Assembly: GCA_045591645.1 (NCBI GenBank)
Contig: JAZNTG010000043.1
Location: forward strand, 1 to 38,168
Source of the DNA: SFWF01 sp045591645
GTDB taxonomy: Bacteria > Bacillota > Clostridia > Oscillospirales > Acutalibacteraceae
Reading direction: 5' to 3'
Length of the DNA stretch: 38,168 bases
In this document: positions 1 through 6,689 of the stretch, piece by piece
How the letters are laid out: each line of letters starts with the position of its first letter
Numbering within the stretch: the first letter of the stretch is position 1
Position numbers and translations under genes: made by a program
Notes under the pieces: generated by a model
The model's database searches: none
Seen by the model: only the letters and a program-made list of their open reading frames with translations
Told to the model about the DNA's origin: nothing

Positions 1-71
1 AAGACAGGTAGGCCGTATGTTGATACTGCCACTGTCAAATACGCGCGCTGTGGGCGACTTATTCCAATTTT
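1..71. repeat. Copy A of a putative dispersed intergenic repeat (cut by window edge)
   Basis: Bases about 13-66 resemble bases about 31343-31415. Both have GCCGTATG near the left side, then a block reading CAAATACG, then GCTRTGGGCGAYT and CCAA; by eye about 26 of 34 bases match in the best block. Both copies sit just downstream of a minus-strand gene stop and in the same orientation. No hairpin terminator for the purF-like gene is visible here. The copy may extend left of the window. Confidence 0.45.
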
Positions 72-1496
72 TTATTCCTTTCCGTTCCAGCAATATGTGC
101 ACAAGTTTTCAGGATCTATTCCTATAGCATCTATTACTCCCTTTAACGATTGAAACTCAAGCGATGCAAAATGCAATTCCTTACAGATATGCTCTCTCAG
201 CTTCTTTCCTCTCTCGGTATCGGGATCACTGTATTCATCAATATGCTTATAGCCCTCTTCACCCTCAAGCTCGAAGATCGTTCTGCGGGCGATAAGCTCC
301 ATATCACTTGTTGCTCTTGAAAAGTTAAGATATTTGCAACCGTACATTATCGGCGGACAAGCCGAGCGGATATGTACTGATTTTGCGCCGTTGTCATAAA
401 GAAAATCTACCGTTTCCTTAAGCTGAGTGCCTCTGACGATAGAGTCGTCCACAAAGAGGAGGTTTTTGTCGGTAATAAGCTCATGAACAGGTATCTGCTT
501 CATACGGGCTACCCGATTTCTCTCCTTCTGATTTGTGGGAGTGAAGCTTCTTGACCAGGTAGGAGTGTATTTTATGAAAGCTCGCGCAAACGGTATACCG
601 CTTGTATGTGCATAGCCAATAGCGTGAGGTGTACCCGAATCAGGAACACCACCTACATAATCTATTTGGTCGGTAAGTCCGTTATCCTTATCGCGCGCCG
701 CCATAATATTTCCGTTGCGGTAGCGCATTACCTCAACATTGACCCCCTCATAGGTAGAGGTCGAATATCCGTAATAGCTCCAGAGAAAAGAGCACATCTT
801 CATCTTTTCACCTGGGGCTGCCAGCTGGATCATTCTGTCGGCTGTTATCTCGATTATCTCGCCCGGACCGAGCTCGCGCACCGTATCGTAGCCAAGCTTT
901 GTAAAAGCAAAGGGCTCGAAGGACACGCAATGTCCGTCCTCCCTTTTTCCGACGCTTATCGGAATTCTTCCCAGCCGATCTCGTGCAGCTATAATACTTC
1001 CGTTATCGCGAAGAATGAGAATTGAAGCGGTACCGTCAATCTCGGCCTGAGCAAACTTGATACCCTCGGCGATACTGCATTTCTGATTAATGAGAGCTCC
1101 GACAAGCTCGGTAGAATTCACCTTGCCGCCTGTCATTGCGCCGAAATGTCCTATATTGTCCTTAAGATATCTGTCAATAAGCTCATCGGCATTGTTTATC
1201 CTGCCGATAACACAGATCGCATATGTACCGTGATTAGAACGAATAAGGAGCGGCTGAGGATCATAGTCGCTTATACAGCCGATCGCAGCCGTTCCCTTCA
1301 TTTCGTCAAAAACATCCTCAAACTTTGTACGGAAGGGTGAGTTCTGAATATTATGGATCTCACGCTGAAGTCCTATCTCGGGATCATATGCAGCCATTCC
1401 TGCTCTGCGTGTACCCAGATGTGAATGGTAGTCAGTGCCGAAAAAAACGTCCGAAACGGCGTCCTCATGGCAGACTGCTCCGAAAAATCCACCCAT
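72..1496 (-). CDS. purF: Amidophosphoribosyltransferase homologue lacking the glutaminase active site
   Basis: PurF-type protein of 474 residues, the usual length, made of an N-terminal Ntn-type glutaminase fold and a C-terminal phosphoribosyltransferase domain. The PRPP loop is intact (LLFVDDSIVRGTQ, residues 346-358), as is the PDSGTPHAIGYA segment (285-296). Four cysteines at 235, 387, 466 and 469 (the last two as CTYC) fit the Fe-S cluster ligands of Bacillus-type PurF. The glutaminase half is degenerate. The family starts Met-Cys, with Cys as nucleophile, but this one starts Met-Gly-Gly, and a good AAGGAG site just before the ATG excludes another start. The usual RYST arginine motif and the NG oxyanion motif are absent; the regions read CISDYD (74-79) and VIGRIN (96-101). 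It is the third gene after purE and purC. It may make phosphoribosylamine from ammonia or be a non-catalytic partner. The family call is firm, the activity is not. Confidence 0.9.
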   Translation of the reverse strand: MGGFFGAVCHEDAVSDVFFGTDYHSHLGTRRAGMAAYDPEIGLQREIHNIQNSPFRTKFEDVFDEMKGTAAIGCISDYDPQPLLIRSNHGTYAICVIGRINNADELIDRYLKDNIGHFGAMTGGKVNSTELVGALINQKCSIAEGIKFAQAEIDGTASILILRDNGSIIAARDRLGRIPISVGKREDGHCVSFEPFAFTKLGYDTVRELGPGEIIEITADRMIQLAAPGEKMKMCSFLWSYYGYSTSTYEGVNVEVMRYRNGNIMAARDKDNGLTDQIDYVGGVPDSGTPHAIGYAHTSGIPFARAFIKYTPTWSRSFTPTNQKERNRVARMKQIPVHELITDKNLLFVDDSIVRGTQLKETVDFLYDNGAKSVHIRSACPPIMYGCKYLNFSRATSDMELIARRTIFELEGEEGYKHIDEYSDPDTERGKKLREHICKELHFASLEFQSLKGVIDAIGIDPENLCTYCWNGKE

Positions 1497-1537
1497 AATT
1501 TACTCCTTGTCCTGTTGTGGGAATGATTACTATTAAA

Positions 1538-2224
1538 TTAAGCGAAGAAAAGCTCAGAGAGGGTCATCGGGTCAATGTACTCGCCGTTCTTGTAAACGCG
1601 CATATTTCCCGAAGCGATCTCATCAATAAGCATTACGCTGCCGTCAGCATCGTAGCCAAACTCAAACTTAATATCGTAAAGAACGAGTCCCTTTTCTTTT
1701 AAGTCATCAGCGACGATCTGAGTGATCTTCTGGGTCATTTCCTTAATATCGTCATACTGCTCGGCTGTCATAACGCCGAGGTCGACAAGTCCGTCCTTAG
1801 TAACGAGCGGATCGCCCTTTTCGTCATTCTTAAAGGTGGTCTCAACATATGCGGGAAGATCAGCACCCTCCTCGATATAGTCGCTATAGCGGCGCAGGAA
1901 GCTTCCTACTGCCTTATGGCGGCAGATGACCTCAAGACCCTTACCGAACACCTTAGCGGGAAGCACCTCCATAGTGGTGTTTTCAAGGTCAGCGTTTACG
2001 TAGTGTGTCTTGATGCCTGCCGCATTGACCTTTTCAAAGAAGTAGATAGACATACGGAGGTTTACATCGCCGACTCCGTCGATCGTAAGTCCTACAGAGT
2101 TCTCACCCGGATCGAACACACCGTCCTTGCCTGTGCAATCGTCCTTGAATTTAAGCAGATAGTTACCGTTATCCAAAGCATAAACGTCCTTAGTTTTTCC
2201 AGTGTATACAAGTTTGTTTTCCAT
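1538..2224 (-). CDS. purC: Phosphoribosylaminoimidazole-succinocarboxamide synthase (SAICAR synthase)
   Basis: ATP-dependent ligase joining CAIR and aspartate to give SAICAR in cytosolic purine synthesis. At 228 residues it has the normal length for the single-domain bacterial enzyme. It shows the N-terminal YTGKTKDVY strand (7-15), the RHKAVGSFLRRY segment (102-113), FKNDEKGDP (131-139) and the signature LYDIKFEFG (182-190). The following DEI (201-203) continues as ASGNMRVYKNGE rather than the common SPDTSR form, so it belongs to a divergent PurC branch. An AAAGGAG site precedes the ATG. It lies 36 bases after purE and 41 bases before the purF-like gene, so the three are probably one transcript. 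Confidence 0.95.
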   Translation of the reverse strand: MENKLVYTGKTKDVYALDNGNYLLKFKDDCTGKDGVFDPGENSVGLTIDGVGDVNLRMSIYFFEKVNAAGIKTHYVNADLENTTMEVLPAKVFGKGLEVICRHKAVGSFLRRYSDYIEEGADLPAYVETTFKNDEKGDPLVTKDGLVDLGVMTAEQYDDIKEMTQKITQIVADDLKEKGLVLYDIKFEFGYDADGSVMLIDEIASGNMRVYKNGEYIDPMTLSELFFA

Positions 2225-2260
2225 AATAAATTTACTCCTTTGAATAAAGAATTTAATAAT

Positions 2261-2758
2261 TTATAAAGCCTTAAGCTTGTCCAGAACCGCCGCGTCCTTT
2301 TCGAGAACAGCAGCCGCGTCCTTTGCGCGTTTGGCATCTAATTTGGCGGCAAGCTCACTATCCTCGACCGCCAGTATCTGTGCGGCCAAAAGTGCCGCAT
2401 TGGCGCCGCCGTTTATCGCAACGGTGGCAACAGGAATGCCTGTAGGCATCTGAACGGTAGAAAGCAGAGCATCCATACCGTCAAGGCAGGCAGATTTGCA
2501 GGGAATTCCTATAACGGGAAGTGTAGTATTAGCAGCTATTGCGCCTGCTAAATGCGCCGCCATACCCGCTGCGGCGATTATAGCACCGAAGCCGTTTTTA
2601 CGGGCATTTACCGCGAAGTCGCGCGCTTCAACGGGGGTTCTGTGCGCCGAGTAGATATGCACCTCGTAAGGAATACTGAGGCTGTCAAGTGCATCTGTTG
2701 CTTTTTTAATGATAGGAAGGTCCGAATCGCTCCCCATTACAATGCCTACTTTTTTCAT
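2261..2758 (-). CDS. purE: N5-carboxyaminoimidazole ribonucleotide mutase, class I
   Basis: Converts N5-CAIR to CAIR, the substrate of the next gene, purC. The 165-residue protein has the class I motifs GSDSD (9-13), SAHRTP (37-42) and AAGMAAHL (63-70), and QMPTGIPVATVAI near 103-115. A short Lys/Ala-rich helical tail follows the core. A GGAGG site lies just before the ATG. It is first in the purE-purC-purF-like operon and directly follows a ZTP riboswitch and terminator (2775-2888), so it should be expressed when ZMP/ZTP builds up. No purK is present in this window; class I PurE normally depends on PurK, which would have to be encoded elsewhere. Confidence 0.96.
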   Translation of the reverse strand: MKKVGIVMGSDSDLPIIKKATDALDSLSIPYEVHIYSAHRTPVEARDFAVNARKNGFGAIIAAAGMAAHLAGAIAANTTLPVIGIPCKSACLDGMDALLSTVQMPTGIPVATVAINGGANAALLAAQILAVEDSELAAKLDAKRAKDAAAVLEKDAAVLDKLKAL

Positions 2759-2774
2759 AAATTATCCTCCAATC

Positions 2775-2817
2775 AAAAAAGGGCATTTCAACCCCTATAT
2801 AAAAGGTTGAACTGCCC
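2775..2817 (-). terminator. Riboswitch-controlled terminator upstream of purE
   Basis: The minus strand shows a 13-base stem (2805-2817 with 2781-2793, one mismatch), an 11-base AT-rich loop and six Ts. The GGGCA at the stem base is shared with the 3' element of the ZTP aptamer, so the two folds exclude each other. Confidence 0.9.
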
Positions 2818-2888
2818 AGACGGTCGACAAATTTACGGTATTTTTGCTCCCTTGCGGTCATCCGCTTATCCGTCAGTAACAAAAACCC
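2775..2888 (-). promoter_or_regulatory. ZTP/ZMP riboswitch (pfl motif) with expression-platform terminator
   Basis: Read on the minus strand, the leader holds a P1 helix (GGTTTTTG with CAAAAATACC), the conserved ACTGACGG bulge, a small GCGG/CCGC hairpin, GGGAGC closing the first domain, then a linker and the conserved CCGTCTGGGCA. The GACGG and CCGTC segments are complementary, as the pseudoknot of this class requires; where the usual form has a G-C pair, this copy has A-T, a compensated change. CTGGGCA also starts the 5' arm of a perfect-looking terminator (2781-2793 with 2805-2817, one mismatch) followed by TTTTTT (2775-2780). Known members are ON switches in which ligand binding blocks the terminator. 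Position before purE fits. Confidence 0.9.
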
Positions 2889-2915
2889 TAAATATAGTAA
2901 TTTAAGTTCTTGTTT

Positions 2916-2945
2916 ATTATACTATTATGTGTGCTTGAAAGTCAA
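2916..2945 (-). promoter_or_regulatory. Promoter of purE-purC-purF-like operon
   Basis: TTGACT (2940-2945) and TATAAT (2916-2921) on the minus strand are separated by 18 bases. Transcription would start about 20 bases before the riboswitch P1 helix. Confidence 0.75.
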
Positions 2946-3002
2946 GTAAAATAAGCGACTTCGACATATCAAATTTTGATAAAAAATGACCAAACTTTAG
3001 CC

Positions 3003-3037
3003 AAAGCATTCAAACCCGAATCAGATTTAAATGCTTT
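3003..3037. promoter_or_regulatory. Inverted repeat between the divergent purE and DAHP synthase promoters
   Basis: AAAGCATT (3003-3010) and AATGCTTT (3030-3037) are perfect 8-base inverted arms 19 bases apart, 10 bases upstream of the -35 box of the DAHP synthase promoter. It could be a repressor or activator site, but no regulator is identifiable. Together with the riboswitch and two promoters this accounts for the 343-base gap between the start codons of purE and the DAHP synthase gene. Confidence 0.35.
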
Positions 3038-3047
3038 AACTAACCCC

Positions 3048-3075
3048 TTGAAATTTAAAGGAAAAGTGATATAAT
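3048..3075 (+). promoter_or_regulatory. Promoter of DAHP synthase gene
   Basis: TTGAAA (3048-3053), 16-base spacer, TATAAT (3070-3075). It lies 26 bases before the chosen start codon, so the leader is too short for an attenuator. Confidence 0.75.
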
Positions 3076-3101
3076 TATGTTTAATACGGAAGGTGAAAGT
3101 T

Positions 3102-4133
3102 ATGTCAATGGAAATAAGAGTTACATTACCCGCTCCCGAAGAAATAAAGCGCGATTATCCCCTCTCTACTTCGGTTATTGAAAAGAAAGCGGCAAGAGAC
3201 AAGGAGATCGCAAGCATATTCACAGGCGAGTCGGACAAGTTTATTCTTATCATTGGGCCCTGCTCTGCCGACTCGGAAGAGCCTGTGCTTGATTATATAC
3301 GAAGACTTAAAAGGGTTCAGGACAAGGTCGAGGATAAAATTCTTATAATTCCAAGAATTTATACCAACAAGCCACGTACTACAGGCGACGGGTATAAGGG
3401 TATGATACATCAGCCCGACCCCAATAAAAAGCCCGATATGCTGAAAGGTCTGCTTTCTATACGCGATCTTCACAAAAGAGCTGTTGAGGATACGGGATTT
3501 TCCTGTGCAGATGAGATGCTTTATCCCGAGAACTTTGCTTATCTTGATGATATTCTCGGCTACGTTGCTATCGGCGCACGCTCGGTTGAAAATCAGCAGC
3601 ACAGGCTTGTAAGCTCGGGTATGGCAATACCCGTGGGAATGAAAAACCCCACCAGCGGTGACTTTTCGGTTATGATGAACTCTATCACGGCGGCACAGCA
3701 TCCTCACGACTTTATATTCAGAAGCTCGGAGGTATCCACCACAGGCAACCCTCTTGCGCACGCAATACTTCGCGGCTCGGTCAACAAGCACGGACAGTCT
3801 ATCCCCAACTATCACTATGAGGATCTTGTCCGTCTTTACGAGGACTATTCAAGAAGAGAGCTTCACAATATGGCAGTAATAGTCGATGCCAATCATTCTA
3901 ACTCCAATAAGCAGTATTTAGAGCAGATAAGGATATCTAAGGAAATTCTGCATTCAAGACGTCACTCAGCCGATATCAATAAAATGGTAAAGGGTCTTAT
4001 GATCGAAAGCTATATTGAAGACGGCTGTCAGAAGATAGGCGAAGGCACCTACGGCAAGAGCATTACCGATCCTTGTCTGGGCTGGGAAAAGACCGAAAGA
4101 CTTATTCTCGATATCGCTGATTCCTTAGTGTGA
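3102..4133 (+). CDS. 3-deoxy-7-phosphoheptulonate (DAHP) synthase, AroF/G/H type
   Basis: First step of the shikimate pathway: phosphoenolpyruvate plus erythrose 4-phosphate give DAHP. The sequence has the metal-binding GPCSADS motif, RIYTNKPRTTGDGYKG for substrate phosphate binding, GARSVENQQHR, VDANHSNSNKQ and the C-terminal YGKSITDPCLGWEKTE, all in the order of the AroFGH family. About 343 residues is the family length. A GTG nine bases upstream is in frame, but it overlaps the GGAAGG binding site (3088-3093), which is well spaced for the ATG at 3102, so that ATG is chosen. The gene stands alone on the plus strand between its own promoter and a strong terminator. Feedback specificity (Phe, Tyr or Trp) cannot be read from the sequence, so no letter suffix is given. 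Confidence 0.95.
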   Translation: MSMEIRVTLPAPEEIKRDYPLSTSVIEKKAARDKEIASIFTGESDKFILIIGPCSADSEEPVLDYIRRLKRVQDKVEDKILIIPRIYTNKPRTTGDGYKGMIHQPDPNKKPDMLKGLLSIRDLHKRAVEDTGFSCADEMLYPENFAYLDDILGYVAIGARSVENQQHRLVSSGMAIPVGMKNPTSGDFSVMMNSITAAQHPHDFIFRSSEVSTTGNPLAHAILRGSVNKHGQSIPNYHYEDLVRLYEDYSRRELHNMAVIVDANHSNSNKQYLEQIRISKEILHSRRHSADINKMVKGLMIESYIEDGCQKIGEGTYGKSITDPCLGWEKTERLILDIADSLV

Positions 4134-4156
4134 CAGGACTCGAACCTGCCACACTA
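4126..4156. other. tRNA acceptor/T-arm-like minihelix at the DAHP synthase stop codon
   Basis: Read on the minus strand: a 7-base arm TAGTGTG, a 5-base arm GCAGG, a 7-base loop TTCGAGT, then CCTGT and CACACTA. All twelve pairs form, one of them G-U. Stem lengths (7+5), loop length and the loop bases G-TTCGA-TC match a tRNA acceptor stem stacked on a T arm, with no D or anticodon arm. On the plus strand the same fold has one A-C mismatch. It overlaps the last codons and stop of the DAHP synthase gene. It could be a tRNA remnant, an old attachment site or chance. Confidence 0.5.
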
Positions 4157-4174
4157 TAAAATATGTTCAATGAA

Positions 4175-4203
4175 AAATGGGCTGTCTCTGAGACAGCCCA
4201 TTT
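4175..4203. terminator. Bidirectional terminator between DAHP synthase and MATE genes
   Basis: AAATGGGCTGTCT (4175-4187), three-base loop, AGACAGCCCATTT (4191-4203): a perfect 13-base stem. T-rich sequence follows on both strands. It serves the two convergent genes. Confidence 0.9.
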
Positions 4204-4227
4204 GAAATTATAGAATAATATATTATA

Positions 4228-5610
4228 TCAGCTTATCGCCTTATCCTTCCACTTACCGCGGTTGTAGAAGATGACAGTGAGCAGAGCGCCTATTACCCAA
4301 GAAAGCAGCAACGATATCTGGATGCACTCACTTCTACCGAAGGGCAGCTCTTCGGTGCGGGTCAAAAAGGATATTCCATAGGCTATCGGAACGCGGATGG
4401 CAACCGTAGTAATAAGCGATATCCACATAGGTGTCAAGGTATCGCCTGCGCCGCGCATAATGCCCGAAAGGCTCTGCGTTACCGCAACGGCGATATAACC
4501 TAATGCAAGAATGGACATAAGATAATAGCTCATATCAACAAGGGATGCAGTATCGGTAAATACTCCCATAAGTCCTTTACCGAAGATGAGTATTGCCGCA
4601 GTAATTACAGTCGAACAGCCGACCGCAAGCCATGTTCCCTGCTTTGCGCCCTTCTTTACACGGTCGTAAAGACCCGCACCGACATTCTGTCCAGCATAGG
4701 TAGTAAGGGCGGTACCAAAGGAGAAGTTCGGCATCATGGCAAAGCCGTCCACACGCATAACCACAACATTTGCAGCAATAAACTGTTCACCGAACTGATT
4801 TGTAAGCGACTGCACGATTATCATAGCAGAAGAGAATATCGCCTGAGTAGCACCCGAGGGAAGTCCCAATTTGATAATAGTCTTTACAAACGGAGCTTGC
4901 GGCTTTAAATAATTCCAACCGAAATCAAAATATTCTCTCATCTTTGCTAGCTTTATAAAGCAAAGTATTGAGGAAACTACCTGCGCAATAACAGTAGCAA
5001 GCGCAACACCTGCAACTCCCATTCCGAGAAACGCCACAAAATATATATCAAGAACGATATTGATGACCGTAGCAACAAGCAGGTATATGAGAGCGGATAT
5101 GGAATCTCCTAGTCCGCGAATGATGCCCGATAGGATATTGTAATAAGCCATTCCCGCCATTCCCACAAGGGATATCATAAGATAATCGGCACACCAGTCA
5201 TGGATGGATTCGGGAGTGTTCAGCACCGTCAGTATCGGGTGGATAAGAGGCGCCGCTACCCCAATAAGCAAAAGGCAGGCTATTGCCGTAACCGTAATGC
5301 AGTTGCCCACCGTAAAGGAGAGCTTTTCGCGGCTTTTGGCGCCGAAATACTGTGCTACCATGATACTCGCGCCTGCAGAGATACCGATAAAAAGCACAAG
5401 CAACAGGTTCAGTATCGGGGTCGCACTGCCCACCGCGGCCAGCGCGTTATCACCCACATACTTACCTACGACTATACTGTCAACAGTGCTGTAAAGCTGC
5501 TGTGCAATATTGCCGAGAAGCATCGGCAGAGTAAATGTAACTATACTTTTCCATGGAGAGCCTACCGTCATATCGGTGGGCGCAAATAATATTTTTAACG
5601 ACTTTTTCAT
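4228..5610 (-). CDS. MATE family multidrug/small-molecule exporter
   Basis: Integral membrane protein of 460 residues, the usual MATE length, with about 12 hydrophobic segments in two homologous halves. Each half begins with the characteristic pattern: first WKSIVTFTLPMLLGNIAQQLYSTVDSIVVG with GASIMVAQYFGA, second TIIKLGLPSGATQAIFSSAMIIVQ with TTYAGQNVGAG (spread over residues about 20-320). MATE proteins export drugs or metabolites using Na+ or H+ gradients. It most resembles the DinF/NorM-like subgroup common in Firmicutes; the substrate cannot be told. A weak AAGAGGT site precedes the ATG. It lies after the cysteine synthase terminator and must have its own promoter, which I could not identify with confidence. 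Confidence 0.93.
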   Translation of the reverse strand: MKKSLKILFAPTDMTVGSPWKSIVTFTLPMLLGNIAQQLYSTVDSIVVGKYVGDNALAAVGSATPILNLLLVLFIGISAGASIMVAQYFGAKSREKLSFTVGNCITVTAIACLLLIGVAAPLIHPILTVLNTPESIHDWCADYLMISLVGMAGMAYYNILSGIIRGLGDSISALIYLLVATVINIVLDIYFVAFLGMGVAGVALATVIAQVVSSILCFIKLAKMREYFDFGWNYLKPQAPFVKTIIKLGLPSGATQAIFSSAMIIVQSLTNQFGEQFIAANVVVMRVDGFAMMPNFSFGTALTTYAGQNVGAGLYDRVKKGAKQGTWLAVGCSTVITAAILIFGKGLMGVFTDTASLVDMSYYLMSILALGYIAVAVTQSLSGIMRGAGDTLTPMWISLITTVAIRVPIAYGISFLTRTEELPFGRSECIQISLLLSWVIGALLTVIFYNRGKWKDKAIS

Positions 5611-5667
5611 TTAAACCTCTTAAATTATGATCACAAATTCACGTAATATACAATGCTCTTACAAACG

Positions 5668-5693
5668 AAATGCACCCCATATCAGGTGCATTT
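5668..5693. terminator. Terminator downstream of cysteine synthase gene
   Basis: AAATGCACC (5668-5676) and GGTGCATTT (5685-5693) form a 9-base perfect stem with an 8-base loop. A-rich and T-rich flanks lie on both sides; on the minus strand it ends the cysteine synthase transcript. Confidence 0.8.
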
Positions 5694-5700
5694 TTATTTA

Positions 5701-6627
5701 TTATTCAAAAAGCGGTGTTGAAAAATATCTTTCAGCAGTATCGGGGAGAACTGTTACTACTGTTTTACCCTTTCCAAGCCTCCTTGCAAGCCTTATCGCC
5801 GCGGCGACATTAGTGCCGCTTGAAATTCCGCAAAGTATTCCCTCTTTTGAAGCTAGCTCCTTAGAGGTCTGCAAGGCCTCTTCATCCTTTATAATGCATA
5901 CATCATCAATTATACTCTGATTCAGTATTTCAGGGATAATTCCATCGCCTATTCCCATCTGAATATGAGTACCGATAGAGCCGCCGGAGAGTATTGCGGC
6001 GTTTTCAGGCTCGACCGCCCAAACGGTCATATCGGGATTTTCGGCTTTAAGCACCTCTCCGATTCCCGTAATCGTGCCGCCTGTCCCTATACCTGAGCAA
6101 AAGCCGTGTATAGGCGCGCCCACCTGCTCTAATATCTCACGCGCGGTAGCAGAGCGCTGTATGGCAGGATTAGCGGGGTTTTCAAACTGCTGCGGAACAA
6201 AAACCCTCGGATCCTCGGCTTTCATTTTAAGGGCAAGCGCAAGACACTGTTCTATACAAAGTCCGATATTGCCGTCATCGTGAATCAGAATGACCTCGGC
6301 GCCGTACTGACGGACAAGCTTTCTTCTCTCCTCGCTTACCGAGTCGGGCATAATTATCTTTACCTTATAGCCTCGTACTGCGCCCACCAAAGCAAGCCCT
6401 ATTCCCTGATTGCCGCTTGTTGGCTCAACAATAACCGAGTCTTTATTTATAAGACCATTTTTCTCAGCGTCGAGTATCATATTAAAGGCGGTCCGCGTCT
6501 TTATAGAGCCGCCGACATTGAGTCCTTCAAATTTAACAAGGATCTCGGCTGAATCGCGATCGGTCATATGCTGAAGTCTTATGATCGGGGTATTGCCCAT
6601 TGCTTCCAAAATGCTGTTTAAAACCAT
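5701..6627 (-). CDS. cysK: Cysteine synthase (O-acetylserine sulfhydrylase), PLP-dependent
   Basis: Replaces the acetyl group of O-acetylserine by sulfide to form cysteine. The 308-residue protein has the fold-type II PLP pattern: Lys43 in GGSIKTRTA, the substrate loop PTSGNQG (69-75) and the phosphate-binding GTGGT (181-185). The N-terminal MGNTPIIRL is typical. The Lys segment reads NVGGSIKTR instead of the more common NPGGSVKDR, so a related beta-replacing enzyme (for example a cystathionine beta-synthase-like form without regulatory domain) is possible. An AAAGG site precedes the ATG. It has its own promoter and terminator and forms a single-gene unit. No serine acetyltransferase is adjacent. 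Confidence 0.88.
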   Translation of the reverse strand: MVLNSILEAMGNTPIIRLQHMTDRDSAEILVKFEGLNVGGSIKTRTAFNMILDAEKNGLINKDSVIVEPTSGNQGIGLALVGAVRGYKVKIIMPDSVSEERRKLVRQYGAEVILIHDDGNIGLCIEQCLALALKMKAEDPRVFVPQQFENPANPAIQRSATAREILEQVGAPIHGFCSGIGTGGTITGIGEVLKAENPDMTVWAVEPENAAILSGGSIGTHIQMGIGDGIIPEILNQSIIDDVCIIKDEEALQTSKELASKEGILCGISSGTNVAAAIRLARRLGKGKTVVTVLPDTAERYFSTPLFE

Positions 6628-6659
6628 AAAATGTGCCTTTCAATCTACAAATTAAGAGG

Positions 6660-6688
6660 ATTATACCATAACAAACATGCTTTTTCAA
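6660..6688 (-). promoter_or_regulatory. Promoter of cysteine synthase gene
   Basis: Minus-strand TTGAAA (6683-6688), 17-base spacer, TATAAT (6660-6665). It begins directly after the stop codon of the upstream lipoprotein gene. Confidence 0.8.
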
Positions 6689-6689
6689 T

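Noticed and set aside
3126..3815. 229-codon minus-strand frame opposite DAHP synthase
   Set aside because: Antisense to a well-conserved enzyme, with no motif and no ribosome site.
4126..4156. A complete tRNA gene at the end of the DAHP synthase gene
   Set aside because: Only acceptor and T-arm halves are present; no D or anticodon arms can be drawn.
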